A stretch of 64,000 nt of DNA, taken from the NCBI GenBank assembly GCA_033675545.1, contig JAWDGP010001353.1:112501-176500 (forward strand). Direction: 5' to 3'. The notes under the pieces were generated by a model. It did no database searches, was not told the origin of the DNA, and worked only from the letters and a program-made list of their open reading frames with translations. This DNA is from Elysia crispata. Taxonomy: Eukaryota; Mollusca; Gastropoda; Plakobranchidae. Within the stretch, counting starts at the first letter, position 1; each line of letters begins with the position of its first letter. A program made the translations under genes and the position numbers. This document shows, one piece after another, positions 48,258 to 59,606 of this stretch.

Positions 48258-48448
48258 GTCATGCCTCGCAGAGAGTGACCTCACTGCCATATCACGCCGA
48301 GAGTGGCTTATCTACCATACCTCGCTGAGGGTGACCTCACTGCCATATCACGCCGAGAGTGGCTTATCTACCATACCTCGCAGAGAGTGACCTCACTGCC
48401 ATATCACGCCGAGAGTGGCTTATCTACCATACCTCGCTGAGGGTGACC
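48258..48448. repeat. 56-bp minisatellite, about 3.5 copies
   Basis: Unit of 56 bp containing CTCACTGCCATATCACGCCG, AGAGTGGCTTATCTACC and ATACCTCGC, alternating between AGAGAGTGAC and TGAGGGTGAC variants. It lies directly upstream of the DIRS-like relic and might belong to its 5' end. Confidence 0.85.
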
Positions 48449-48531
48449 CTTAATCTTCTTGGCTTTTTTTTTTAATTTTTCATTTTGTTTTATTATTTCA
48501 TTTTCGCATTACTATAAAGTGCTACAAAAGC

Positions 48532-49792
48532 ATGTCTCATGAATCTGAGACACCCGTGCCAATCGCAGATTCGGCACAACCTGTAAGTGTGAGCGCTGCG
48601 GGGACACACAACAAAGGCAAAGGGGTAGGCAAAAGAACAATCAAAAATGGCGAACAAAGAACTAGAAGCAAGCCTTCCTCTTCATCCTCACATTCCCGGC
48701 CGCCTCAAGGCGATTCTTCTTTTGTCCACCAAAACAGGGGACATAGGTTCATCTATTTGAACAATTTGCTGAGCTGGCTGGTGCTAAAGTTGCAGGAAAC
48801 AATTCCAACACCTCAGCTCTGTCCTGACAACTCATTTTTGTTCCGCCGGCGCAGACATTAAATCTGGTACCTACAACGCCCAGGGCCCCTCGACTATTGG
48901 CGATTCGGCATTGTGTGTACCACAAAAGAAGACAGCTCAGGTTTGCGCTGACACCAATGCTAAAGAATGTCTCTCCTTCACGTGAACAAGATACGTTCGA
49001 CTCCTTTATATAAGAGCAAATGTTGATTCGGATGGTGAGGAAGTCTTAGAAAACGACCTACGCGAGTTGCAAGAATTCTTTTTCTTGAATGACCAGATAG
49101 GTGCAAATATAAATGATAAAGTGGCGCAAGTTGTTAATACTGTTAAGTGCGCCCACGTATCACGAGAAAAAAACAAATCGGTGCTGGAGAAATACCCCAC
49201 ACCTTCCAACACACCGAATGTGTGCACACCAAAAATAAATACAGAAATTTGGGAAGTGCTACCCTCATTCGCTCGGATGAAGGATGTAGCGTTGCAGAGA
49301 CTGGTGACTCCTCTGGTGAAGTCGATCGTAATTTCATCAGAAATGTTTGATAGATTTCAGGACCGCAGCGTGCCAAACACCATTAATAACAGATTAAGAT
49401 CAATGATTGCAGATCAGTTACGGTTAAACAAAGCCTTATACACCGAACTTAACCAAAAGAGAAGAGTTTCTGTGAAACCTCATCTGGAGAAGGAATTTAA
49501 ACAATTGTGCCGCCTTAAGCAAAAGGTAAGCAATGAACTTTTATTTGGGGATTCCTTTAGTGATACCTTCCTTGAAACTCCTCGCATTTATAGAAATGCT
49601 TATACCGCACCACATGATGGCTCAAAAAACGCCCAGGGGCGGATGTTTCCCCCGACATCTCACGGCTCTTTCAATCGAGGGGTGGGGGAGACAGTGGCGG
49701 GGCTACCGGAACCCTGGCAGGGGTGCGTCTCCACCTCAGACAAAAGCTCAGAGCCCGCAGAACCTTCAGTAGATACGGTTTATCACATTTAA
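48532..49792 (+). pseudogene. DIRS-like gag relic
   Basis: An N-terminal Ser/Lys/Arg-rich part (48532-48861) and a longer part (49067-49792, extending upstream in frame to about 49000 with D-S-D-G-E-E). The longer part contains I-N-T-E-I-W-E-V-L, then R-M-K-D-V-A-L-Q-R-L-V-T-P-L-V-K, and K-P-H-L-E-K-E-F-K-Q-L-C followed by L-L-F-G-D-S. These resemble the I-W-x-x-L, D-x-x-L-Q-x-x-x-x-L-V-K and K-L-F-G-D blocks of DIRS gag. The two halves are in different frames. Confidence 0.6.
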
Positions 49793-50165
49793 TGCACAGA
49801 TTTACTTAGCTCAAGGGAGACTTTATTGAACATAGATCATGTTAACTTTCAGGGAGGAAGCTCTAGAAATTGTATCGCCAAATGGCGGAAAAAAACATGA
49901 GACAAATGGATTCTTGATCAAGTACAAGGAGTTTGGCCCAACCTTTTGATAAAGCCCATACAATTTTCTTACCCTAAATGTTTCATTTGGTCGGAAACAG
50001 AACACGAAATAATAGATACCCGGTAATGAACCAACCATTTTGCTGCGCGAAGTGTCATTCAAAAGGCTTGCGCTCCTCCAGACCAGTTTATATCCAATTA
50101 TTAAATATTCTTAAGAAAGAAACTGAATGGTTCCTACAGAGTGATATTAAACTTGAAACATTTTA

Positions 50166-50816
50166 GCGACGTTATCGCACACACTCACTTTAAGATGGAC
50201 ACATTGAAAGATGCAGTTCTCCTTCTAAGAGGGGGTATTTTTTCACATCCATAGACCTGCAAGACACTTTTTTTTTACACGATTCTTTTATCTCCACGAG
50301 CTTGTAATATTTTCGATTTATTCACAGAAGTCAGCTTTGCGAGTTTACAAGTTTAGTAATGGGCTATAAAGATTCAACTCGAATTTTCATAAAGCTAAGA
50401 AAACCTTTGTTAGCAACATTGAGAGACCAAAACGTCCAAATAATGATGTATCTCGACGATGCATTGATTGTGCATAACTCAATAGATGAATGCTTGAGGG
50501 CAACAGCACAATTTTGTTTATAGAGAGTTTAGGATTTCAAACCTCAAAAGATGAAAGCTCCCTTACCCCTCAATATCAGATAACGTATCTGGGATTTGTA
50601 CTTAACTCCATTGATATGTCTGTTCAACCATCAGATGAAAAAGTGACCTCACTCCAGATCCAGTTAGATGCAGTGCTCCAGCAGAACTACTACATGTATG
50701 TGTCTAGGTACAAAGATAGTGAAGCTTGCTGCACAGACGCCGCCTCCTCTCTTGGTCTCATTTCTTTGCATATATTTTTCCTGCTTTCAGCATTACATGT
50801 ATTTCAAGAGTTTTAA
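50166..50816 (+). pseudogene. DIRS-like reverse transcriptase relic
   Basis: Read in several frames: H-F-K-M-D-T-L-K-D-A-V-L-L-L (DIRS RTs typically have HFKMDTLxxxL), S-I-D-L-Q-D-T, L-C-E-F-T-S-L, the catalytic Y-L-D-D (about 50450) and T-Y-L-G-F-V-L-N-S-I-D-M-S-V. At least two frameshifts and stops break it. The motif order is that of a DIRS/Ngaro RT and not of LINE or Ty3 RTs. Confidence 0.68.
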
Positions 50817-51085
50817 ACAATATAGAAATAGACGAGGCATATTGTGTCGTTATAGTTCCGTGTTGAAAAACACAAGTTTAGTTTCCCAAGCTTGCAGCCC
50901 TCATGATCGATGTACCGACTTTACTAATCAGGTCCAAACAAGTCTTGCAACATCCTCATCCACATCCTGAACAAGTCCAGGATGATACTATTGATAGCTT
51001 GCCGCTTATCCGACAAATCTTGCAGAAAAGCGGCATTCCAGCAGACACTGGAGTCTATGGAGTCCCAATTAAACATCACTGGTAG

Positions 51086-52283
<1,198 letters not shown>

Positions 52284-52345
52284 CAATATATTCATTACAT
52301 ATCTTCGCCTAACTCACTAAATATAATTAAAAAAAATTCCCATTT

Positions 52346-52622
<277 letters not shown>

Positions 52623-52694
52623 TCTTGGACAATAATTATCAGCCATGTCTTTTTAAGGTGAACCAAACTAATTCTAGTTGACAACAGTCCCAAT

Positions 52695-53540
52695 CTTAGT
52701 CCAGGCCTTCAGTCTGTCTGTTTTATAACAACAGAATGCTTTGAGCGACCCTCCAGCTCTTCAGTCTGTTTCATTACAATACTGAAGCCACTTCCCAGCT
52801 CTTCAGTCTGTCTGTTTGATTACAATACTGAAGCCACTCTCCAGCTCTTCAGTCTGTCTGATTACAATACTGAAGTTACCCTCCAGCTCCTCACAGTCTG
52901 TCTGTTTTATTACAATACTGAAGCCACTCTCCAGCTCTTCAGTCTGTTTGATTACAATACTGAAGCCACTCTCCAGATCTTCAGTCTGTCTGATGACAAT
53001 ACTGAAGACACCCTGCAGCTTTTCAGTCTGTCTGTTTGATTACAATACTGAAGCCACCCTCCAGCTCTTCAGTCTGTCTGTTTGATTACAATACTGAAGC
53101 CACTCTCCAGCTCTTCAGTCTGTCTGATTACAATACTGAAGCCACTCTCCAGCTCTTCAGTCTGTATGATTGATCACAATACTGAAGACACCCTCCAGCT
53201 CTTCACAGTCTGTCTGTTTTATTACAATACTGAAGCCACCCATCAGCTCTTTGCATTTTGCCTGTTTCATTACAAGTCAAACTGAAGCCACTTTATAGAT
53301 CTTTGCCGTCTGCCTGTTTGAGAACAGTTCATACTGAAGTGAATCCATAAAAATCTGCAGTCTGTATGTTTGATTACCAGTCATACTTAAGCAATCCACC
53401 AGATTTTCCTTGTCTGTCTGTTTGATAACAAGTTATACTGAAGCCTTTCTCAAACCTTTGCATTCGTTAGGTTCGGTTACAAGTCATACTGAAGCCACTC
53501 TCCAGGCTTTGCAGTCTGCCTAGTCAAACTGAAGGCACAT
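52695..53540. repeat. Minisatellite with about 46-bp unit (40/46-bp variants)
   Basis: Repeated unit of the form CTTCAGTCTGTCTGTTTGAT + TACAATACTGAAGCCACTCTCCAGCT. Some units lack the second CTGT(TT), which gives shorter spacing. Units are regular to about 53230 and degenerate to about 53640. The open frames across it are repeat artefacts. Confidence 0.9.
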
Positions 53541-53916
53541 CCTCCAGTTCTTGTTACTTTGCTGTTGCTGTTTAATTATAAATGTCAAACAGCAGTTTGC
53601 CTGTTTGATTGAGTGATGCTGAAGCGGCTCTCTAGATCTTTTCCTCCTGGGCTCGGCCCGGTGTTGATCGGAGACTACTAATTAGAAATGTGCATTTTAA
53701 TTTCGGCTGATAATGCTTAGTCACTGGTTCAAAATAATAAACCGTACATCATCGTCTACATCTTGTTTTGTGCGACAAAAAAGCTTAGAGCACCAATCTT
53801 GCTGCCTGTAGGATGGTTAAGTTTAAGGCAAAAGTGGCGATGAACTAACTGAAGCTCAGGAGCCTAGGGGGGAAACATCTCGGAAAGCAATCTGTCGTTA
53901 TTCCAAACTGCTCATG
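53541..53916. other. Degenerate repeat edge and unique flank
   Basis: The last decayed units of the minisatellite run to about 53640. After that comes unique sequence up to the target site of the LTR element; nothing recognised. Confidence 0.5.
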
Positions 53917-53921
53917 TGTAG
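53917..53921 (+). repeat. Left target-site duplication TGTAG
   Basis: TGTAG directly precedes the inverted LTR copy (TGTGAGTG at 53922) and recurs directly after the opposite end of the structure at 63340-63344. Five bases is the usual duplication length for Ty3/gypsy integrases. Confidence 0.7.
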
Positions 53922-54317
53922 TGTGAGTGAAGTTCATAAGCAGTGGGGGAATGAAAAGCGAGAATGTATGTGCCTTAGCCTTAGCCTTAGATTTAGCCTT
54001 GGAGCTATAAAAGACGACGAACACGAGGGTTCGCTCTCTTTGCACATAGCATTTTTGTTGAGAAAGACAGGAGATTTTACATCTGTAAAACTAAATCGGG
54101 AGAGGTGAGAAATTATAAGATCTGGATCAAGATTTTGATTTTAATTAATTTAAACGTAAATAGTAAAATAATAAGAAGATTTAGAAATTTAAAGAAATAA
54201 TTAATTTAGTTTCAGAAGTTTTGTTAAATGATGTCTAGTAAATCATGATATTGTTGATTTTAATATAGATCGATTGAATAGCTGATGCTAAATTAAAAAC
54301 TGTTTTCCTATTCTGTT
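53922..54317 (+). repeat. Third LTR copy, inverted, lacking its last ~35 nt
   Basis: A + strand copy of the LTR starting TGTGAGTGAAG, with the TATAAAA box at 54006-54012 preceded by GCCTTA repeats. It stops about 35 nt before the LTR end and abuts the 3' end of the oppositely oriented 3' LTR; TGTT (54314-54317) is shared at the joint. By my reading it differs from the 5' LTR at 2 sites and from the 3' LTR at 4 sites plus one 2-nt indel over about 395 nt. Confidence 0.85.
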
Positions 54318-54743
54318 CGGGGCTAAATTTTTAATATAATTTTTCCTGCAACAGAATAGGAAAAGTTTTTAATTTGGCATCAGCTATTCAATCAATCTAT
54401 ATTAAAATCAACAATATCATGATTTACTAGACATCATTTAACAAAACTTCTGAAACTAAATTAATTATTTCTTTAAATTTCTAAATCTTCTTATTATTTT
54501 ACTATTTACGTTAAAATTAATTAAAATCAAAGTCTTGATCCAGATCTTATAATTTCTCACCTCTCCCGATTTAGTTTTACAGATGTAAAATCTCCTGTCT
54601 TTCTCAACAAAAATGCTATGTGCAAAGAGAGCGAACCCTCGTGTTCGTCGTCTTTTATAGCTCCAAGGCTAAATCTAAGGCTAAGGCTAAGGCACATACA
54701 TTCTCGCTTTTCATTCCCCCACTGCTTATGAACTTCACTCACA
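54314..54743 (-). repeat. 3' LTR
   Basis: 430 bp running TG...CA on the - strand (TGTGAGTG at 54743 leftward to CCCCGAACA at 54314). The TATA box on the - strand is about 54653-54659. A 61-codon open frame inside it recurs in each LTR copy and is probably not a gene. This is the most diverged of the three LTRs (three unique substitutions and one 2-nt deletion by eye). Confidence 0.9.
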
Positions 54744-54761
54744 CCCCCCTATCTCCCCCTA
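54744..54761 (-). other. Polypurine tract
   Basis: On the - strand TAGGGGGAGATAGGGGGG lies immediately upstream of the 3' LTR. This is the primer site for plus-strand DNA synthesis, and it fixes both the LTR boundary and the orientation of the element. Confidence 0.88.
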
Positions 54762-55128
54762 CGAAATTACACAATTTCGATTTAAATTTCATTCTAATAC
54801 AATCAAATTATATAATGGATATACATCATATAGCAATTCCTAGATTCCTAAATTATATTGATGAAGTCTTGTGGGTCGTTCTTCACAGCAGTGGGCGAAG
54901 CATCCATCTGTGGAAGATCCCCAGCGTCGAGGCAGGTAGTACTGGTGGCAGAGCTGCACCGGCGGTTCACCCAGACAAAGAGAAACGTGATAGAGAAAAA
55001 ATTGTTTTAAGCATTTGTTGGTTTAAATGATAAACAATGTGACATTTCTTCCTCCACATACCCGGAAAAACAACTACACTTTTAAGCTTTATTGTATTCT
55101 TTTATTTTTTTAATTAGGATCAAAGGCA

Positions 55129-56670
55129 TCAGAATCTGCTAAGAATGTCACTAATGCAATTTTCTGTCCCCTTAATGGGTTCAACTTTAAAAGCAATTGG
55201 CTGCAGAGATAATGCATAACGGAGCAATCTTGCATTCTTTGTTTTATTCATTTTTAAAAATGTTAACGGTTTATGATCTGATTGAATAATGAACGAATTC
55301 ATCAGAAGATACTTGGAGAAATGATGTAAAGCGAAAACAATAGCAAGGCATTCTTTTTCTATAATTGGGTAATTGCATTCCCTTTCTAACAATTTCCTGG
55401 AAATATAATAGCAAGGTTTTAGAATGTCATTGTGTTTCTGAAGTAGCACTGCACCAATAGCTTTGCTAGAAGCGTCGGCTCTAACAATGAATTCTTTATT
55501 AAGATCAGGTATAGCTAAAATGGGATCAGAAGCTAGTGCATGTTTTATTTCCTCAAAAGCTATCTCACAATCTTCATTCCAGACAATTTGATTTGGGTTC
55601 TCTTTTTTAAGTAGAGAAGTTAAAGGAGCAATTTTGTGAGAAAAGAAAGGAATAAATTTCCTGTAGTAGTTTATTAAGCCACAAATTTTTCTAACATCTT
55701 TTTTTGTTTTCGGTCTTGTGAGGTTAAGGATTTTCTCCGTTTTTATTGGATCTGGCTTAATGTTTCCTTTGCCTACTATATGTCCTAAAAAGTTAATTGT
55801 TCTGAATCCTATATGACATTTGGATGGTTTCGCTGTAAGGTTTGCTTTCCTCAGAGTTTCTAAAGTTTCTCTTATATGTTTCAAATGATCATTCCATCTT
55901 TCACTGAAAATTAATACATCATCAAAATAGCTTGCTACAAATTTAAGATGTCCAAGTACTTTATTCATTGCTCTCTGAAAAGTTGGAGCTGCAGTTGATA
56001 GTCCAAAAGGTAGGTAGTTAAACTCCATTAATCCTAGTGATGTTTGAAAAGCAGTATATTGTTTACAATTTTCTTTCAAAGGAATTTGCCAATATCCTTT
56101 AGTTAGATCAAGTTTTGTAAAATATTTTGCTTTAGTGATTCTGTTTACCATTTCGTCCATTTGTGGGATGGGTTCGTTATCAAATATAGTAACAGAATTC
56201 AATTTTCTAAAGTCAATGCACAAACGAATACTTCCATCTGGTTTCGCTACAACTGTAATAGGGCTACAATATGGACTACTAGAAGGTCTAATAATATCCT
56301 GTTCTAGCATAGTTTCAATTTCTTTCTCAATTGCATCTTTGGCTCTAAATGGAGTTGGATATTGGTGTACTTTAAAAGGTGTTGTATCAGTGAGTTTGAT
56401 ATCATGTTCCAAAACATTAGTTCTGCCTGGTATATCTGTTAGTGTGTTCTGAAATTTAGACAAAATGTCTCTTATATCTGATTTTTGTATAGGCATAAGA
56501 TTTCCGTCTAACTTTATATCTTTGAAACTTTGTGTTGATTTATTAATGAGATATTCAATATTTGCTTCTTTCTCTTCCAATTCTTCTTCCTTAGACATGG
56601 TTATAAAAGCTAATGTGGCTAATTTGATAGTATTGTCTGCTGGTTTTCTATCATACCATGTTTTTAACAA
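55129..56670 (-). pseudogene. Retrotransposon pol: RT and RNase H (513-codon open frame)
   Basis: Ty3-type RT followed by RNase H. Seen: S-S-P-Y-C-S-P-I-T-V-V-A-K-P-D-G, C-I-D-F-R-K-L-N, T-K-L-D-L-T-K-G-Y-W-Q-I-P-L, the catalytic Y-F-D-D, L-G-H-I-V-G and F-I-V-R-A-D-A-S for RNase H. The frame itself is intact. Its first Met is internal to a longer pol frame, because the residues before RT continue the integrase C-terminal module. It is separated from the integrase frame by two frameshifts and so counts as part of a broken polyprotein. TGA stop at 55131-55129. Confidence 0.88.
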
Positions 56671-56843
56671 GTTGGCGTGGTAACATCTGATACTGTCATT
56701 TATTTTAAAGAAATAGTTGTCTCCTTTTTTTATTAATAATTTGGAATGGTCCCTGGTAGTTATGGTATATTTTACTATTGTTTTTAGGAAGTAAAATCAT
56801 TACTTTTTGACCTTTCTTGAATGATCTGTATTGACTATGTTGA
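56671..56843 (-). pseudogene. Pol linker with two frameshifts (integrase GPF/Y module)
   Basis: Between the integrase and RT frames, coding sense continues first in another frame (Y-Q-G-P-F-Q-I-I, the GPF/Y module of Ty3 integrases) and then in the RT frame. One frame change falls in a run of eight A on the - strand (about 56907-56914) and the other in a run of seven (about 56728-56734). Homopolymer length errors or real decay could both explain this. Confidence 0.75.
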
Positions 56844-58556
56844 TCAGCATAATCTTTTTGTTTTTGACTGCTTATCTTCACAGCATGTGAAGCTATCTTG
56901 TTGGATTTTTTTTATAATTCCTTTAAGTTTTTGTGCATAGGAATATGCATGTATCAATTCATCATTTTCTTCATTATGATTAGAACAAGAGTCAGCCAAA
57001 ACATCTATAAGACCTCTGACTTTTCTACCATACATTAGTTCAAAAGGGGGAAAACCTGTTGATGTGTTAGGCATTTGCCTCAGTGCAAAAAGAGTAGGGT
57101 TTAGTAGTATATCCCAATCTAAAGGGTTTTCTTCAGATAGCTTGACTAAAGTCTTTTGTATCGTTTGGTTACATCTCTCAACTAGTCCATGTGATTGGGG
57201 GTGTAAAGGTGCTGAAAGTTTCTGTTCAACGCCTAACATTTTCATAGTTTCTTGCATTGAATCCGAAATAAGTTGTCTGCCGTTATCTGATAGTACTACT
57301 TTGGGTATTCCTAGCCTTGAAAAGATGTCGAATAGTGCTTCTGCAACATTTTCAGTTTTGGTTCTTTTTAGTGGTATCGCTTCAGGCCATCTTGTAGAAA
57401 AATCTACCAAAGTCAGTATGTAAGAATTGCCTTTATTTGTTTCAGGTAGTGGACCTACAATGTCTATAGCTACTTTTTCAAACGGTTTTGTGATAACTTC
57501 CATCTTTCCCAAAGGTATTTTAGGTTTCATTTTGGCGTGTTTCTGGCATATTTCACATGATTTTACATGGTTAGCAATGTCTTTTGTGACGCCCGGCCAT
57601 GTAAATCTATTTAATAAAGATTTCTTGGTCGCTGCTATGCCAAGATGTCCGGCAAATATAGAATCATGAGCTAACTTGAACACTTCCATTCTTAAGTAAG
57701 AAGGAACAATAATACTAATTTGGTTATCAATTTTGTTTTCAAATCTTCTGATCAATAGTCCATCTTCATATGCATATCCAGACATTCCTGTACTAGCAAG
57801 ATATTTTAATTTAGATAAAGATTTGTCTTGCTCCTGAGCTTGTTGAAAAGTTTCTTTAGAAAATCTTCCAAAGATATGTGATTTTTCTTGACTATTGGAG
57901 TTAGATTTTGATCTTTTGTTATCATCCATATTGATAGAGTTAGTTTTACTTGTAGTTTTTTCTTCACTATTTTTAATAGTAGATTTATCCTTTTCTTTTG
58001 TTTTAGCAGTTTGTGATCTCGTTGTCACTGGAACTGTTATGTGTTTCAAATAGCTATCTCTATTTGAGTTATCATCTTGTTTGTCATTTCTTAGACTTTG
58101 TATCTTAATATGTGTGTTAGGATCTATATTATTCCCTAAAATCAAATCTGCAACGCAATTTGTAAATACAAGTACTTCTATTCTTCCTTCATAGAAAGGT
58201 GTAACAACATCTACTATTGCTGTGGGTTGTGTAATGGTCTGACCATTTATTAGTGTACACTCTACCTTTTCATTAGTCATTTGTGATTGCAGAACTTTAG
58301 TAGCAGAAGCTGCTGACATAGAACAACCTGTGTCTCTCATGACTGAACATTCTATATTATTTATTAGACCCTTGAATAATGGAATATTGCTTTCATCACC
58401 TGATAATGATGAGCTCAAGTTTGCTTTCTTATTATTTCTAGGACCGAACTGCTGTCTAACCTGATTTAGTGTTCGTGAATCCTGCTGTCTTGGCTTATAG
58501 GAATTAGATTGGAACTGAGGCCGCACATTGCCATACTGATTTGATGTTCTAGGTCA
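56844..58556 (-). pseudogene. Retrotransposon pol: protease and integrase
   Basis: The open frame begins after a TGA at 58556-58554; there is no ATG start before the protease. Protease: R-D-T-G-C-S with flap-distal L-I-L-G-N. Integrase: zinc-binding H...H...C-x-x-C (H-D-S-I-F-A-G-H-L-G and C-E-I-C-Q-K-H), then the D,D-35-E core with D in A-I-D-I-V-G-P-L, D in L-S-D-N-G-R and E in L-V-E-R-C-N. It lies ahead of RT on the same strand. A Lys/Ser/Thr-rich spacer separates protease and integrase. Confidence 0.88.
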
Positions 58557-58568
58557 ATAGTTAAAATT

Positions 58569-59606
58569 TTACTGTGACACATTAGGTCTAGGCCTAAATG
58601 GTTGTGTGATGTTGCTATATTGTTTTCTTCCAAAATAATTTGGGGCACTGGCATATCTAGTTCTGTCCTGCTCTCTATCCATAGTTCTACTTTGTCTTTC
58701 TTGAAATTTAGTTGACAAAGCACATAAGCTAGGTTTTTTTGATAGTTTAGCATTAGGATGTGCTGTTTGAAATTGTTCAGCTAGACTTACAATATCACTA
58801 GTGGTTTTAGGGTTACGCTCCTTCAAAAATGTGACAAGTTCAGCGCTACACGACTCATACATTTGTTCTTTTAAAACTAAGTCAGCTAAGCCTTTATAGT
58901 CATCTTTCTTTACACCGGCACTCTCAAACCATCTATCTCTTCCTAATACTAGTCTATTCACATAATTGCTAAAATCTTCTCCTTCTTTAGGGCAAGTCTT
59001 CCTAAATCTCTCATGGAAACCTTCTTCTGTGTATTTGTACCTTTTAAACAAAGCATCTTTTAAAGCAATATATGTTTTATCTTGTAAACTATGCAACACC
59101 TGTAAACATTCTCCCGTCAACAAATTTGACAGTCCTATAAATTTCTCCTCTTCATTCCATCTATTCTGAGATGCTGTCAATTCAAATCTAGATATATATG
59201 CTGGCAAATCATCATGTTCAGGGTTAAAGTTAGGTAGTTTAGGAATCCTTGTAAAACTATTGACCTTTCCCTGTTTAGTCTCCTCACCATTACTCTCATT
59301 TTTACTGCCTTTCATTTTCAATTCTAATTCTTTTAGTTTTATCTCATGTTTTCTTTCCTTTTCTCTAGCCTGTAATTCTCTTTCCTTTTCTCTAGCCTGT
59401 AATTCTCTTTCCTTTTCTCTAGCCTGTAATTCTCTTTCTCTTAGATCTAGTTCTCTCTTTTTCATTCTCTCCTCTCTTTCATCTTTTTCGCTAGATCTAT
59501 TTAGTTCATCTTCATACAACTGTATCTGTTTATCAACAAAGTTACGTAAGTCTTGACCTTCATAATTAAGATCCTCAGCTAATTGTTTTATAGCAGCTAG
59601 ATCCAT
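58569..59606 (-). pseudogene. Retrotransposon gag (345-codon open frame)
   Basis: Starts at the ATG 59606-59604. The N-terminal third is strongly charged and probably coiled-coil, with three tandem copies of the nonapeptide R-E-K-E-R-E-L-Q-A (27-nt repeat at about 59345-59435). The middle is a retrotransposon-gag fold (L-P-A-Y-I-S-R-F-E, then F-I-G-L-S-N-L-L-T-G, F-K-R-Y-K-Y-T). The C-terminus is rich in Arg, Gln and Asn; no CCHC zinc knuckle is seen. TAA at 58571-58569 and TGA at 58556-58554 separate it from the protease in the same frame. Probably a gag-pol fusion cut by two nonsense codons. Confidence 0.8.

Larger units (their letters stand above)
48532..51085 (+). mobile_element. Decayed DIRS-like (tyrosine recombinase) retrotransposon
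   Basis: Gag-like and RT-like segments lie in the order and with the sequence style of DIRS/Ngaro elements. The element is broken by frameshifts and stops. A possible start of the recombinase region is seen at 50990-51085 (P-L-I-R-Q-I-L-Q-K-S-G), after which it ends. Terminal repeats were not identified, so the bounds are those of the recognisable coding debris. Confidence 0.65.

Noticed and set aside
52695..53540. CRISPR-like regular repeats
   Set aside because: The units are head-to-tail without unique spacers, in an intron-containing animal genome. This is a minisatellite. The same holds for the arrays at 46.4, 48.3 and 63.7 kb.
53914..54108. Small conserved 61-64-codon open frame repeated three times
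   Set aside because: It lies inside each LTR copy across the TATA box; its conservation follows from LTR identity, and nothing suggests a protein.
54557..55030. 136-codon + strand frame across the 3' LTR and the adjacent GC-rich block
   Set aside because: It crosses the LTR boundary and the polypurine tract in antisense and shows no recognised domain.
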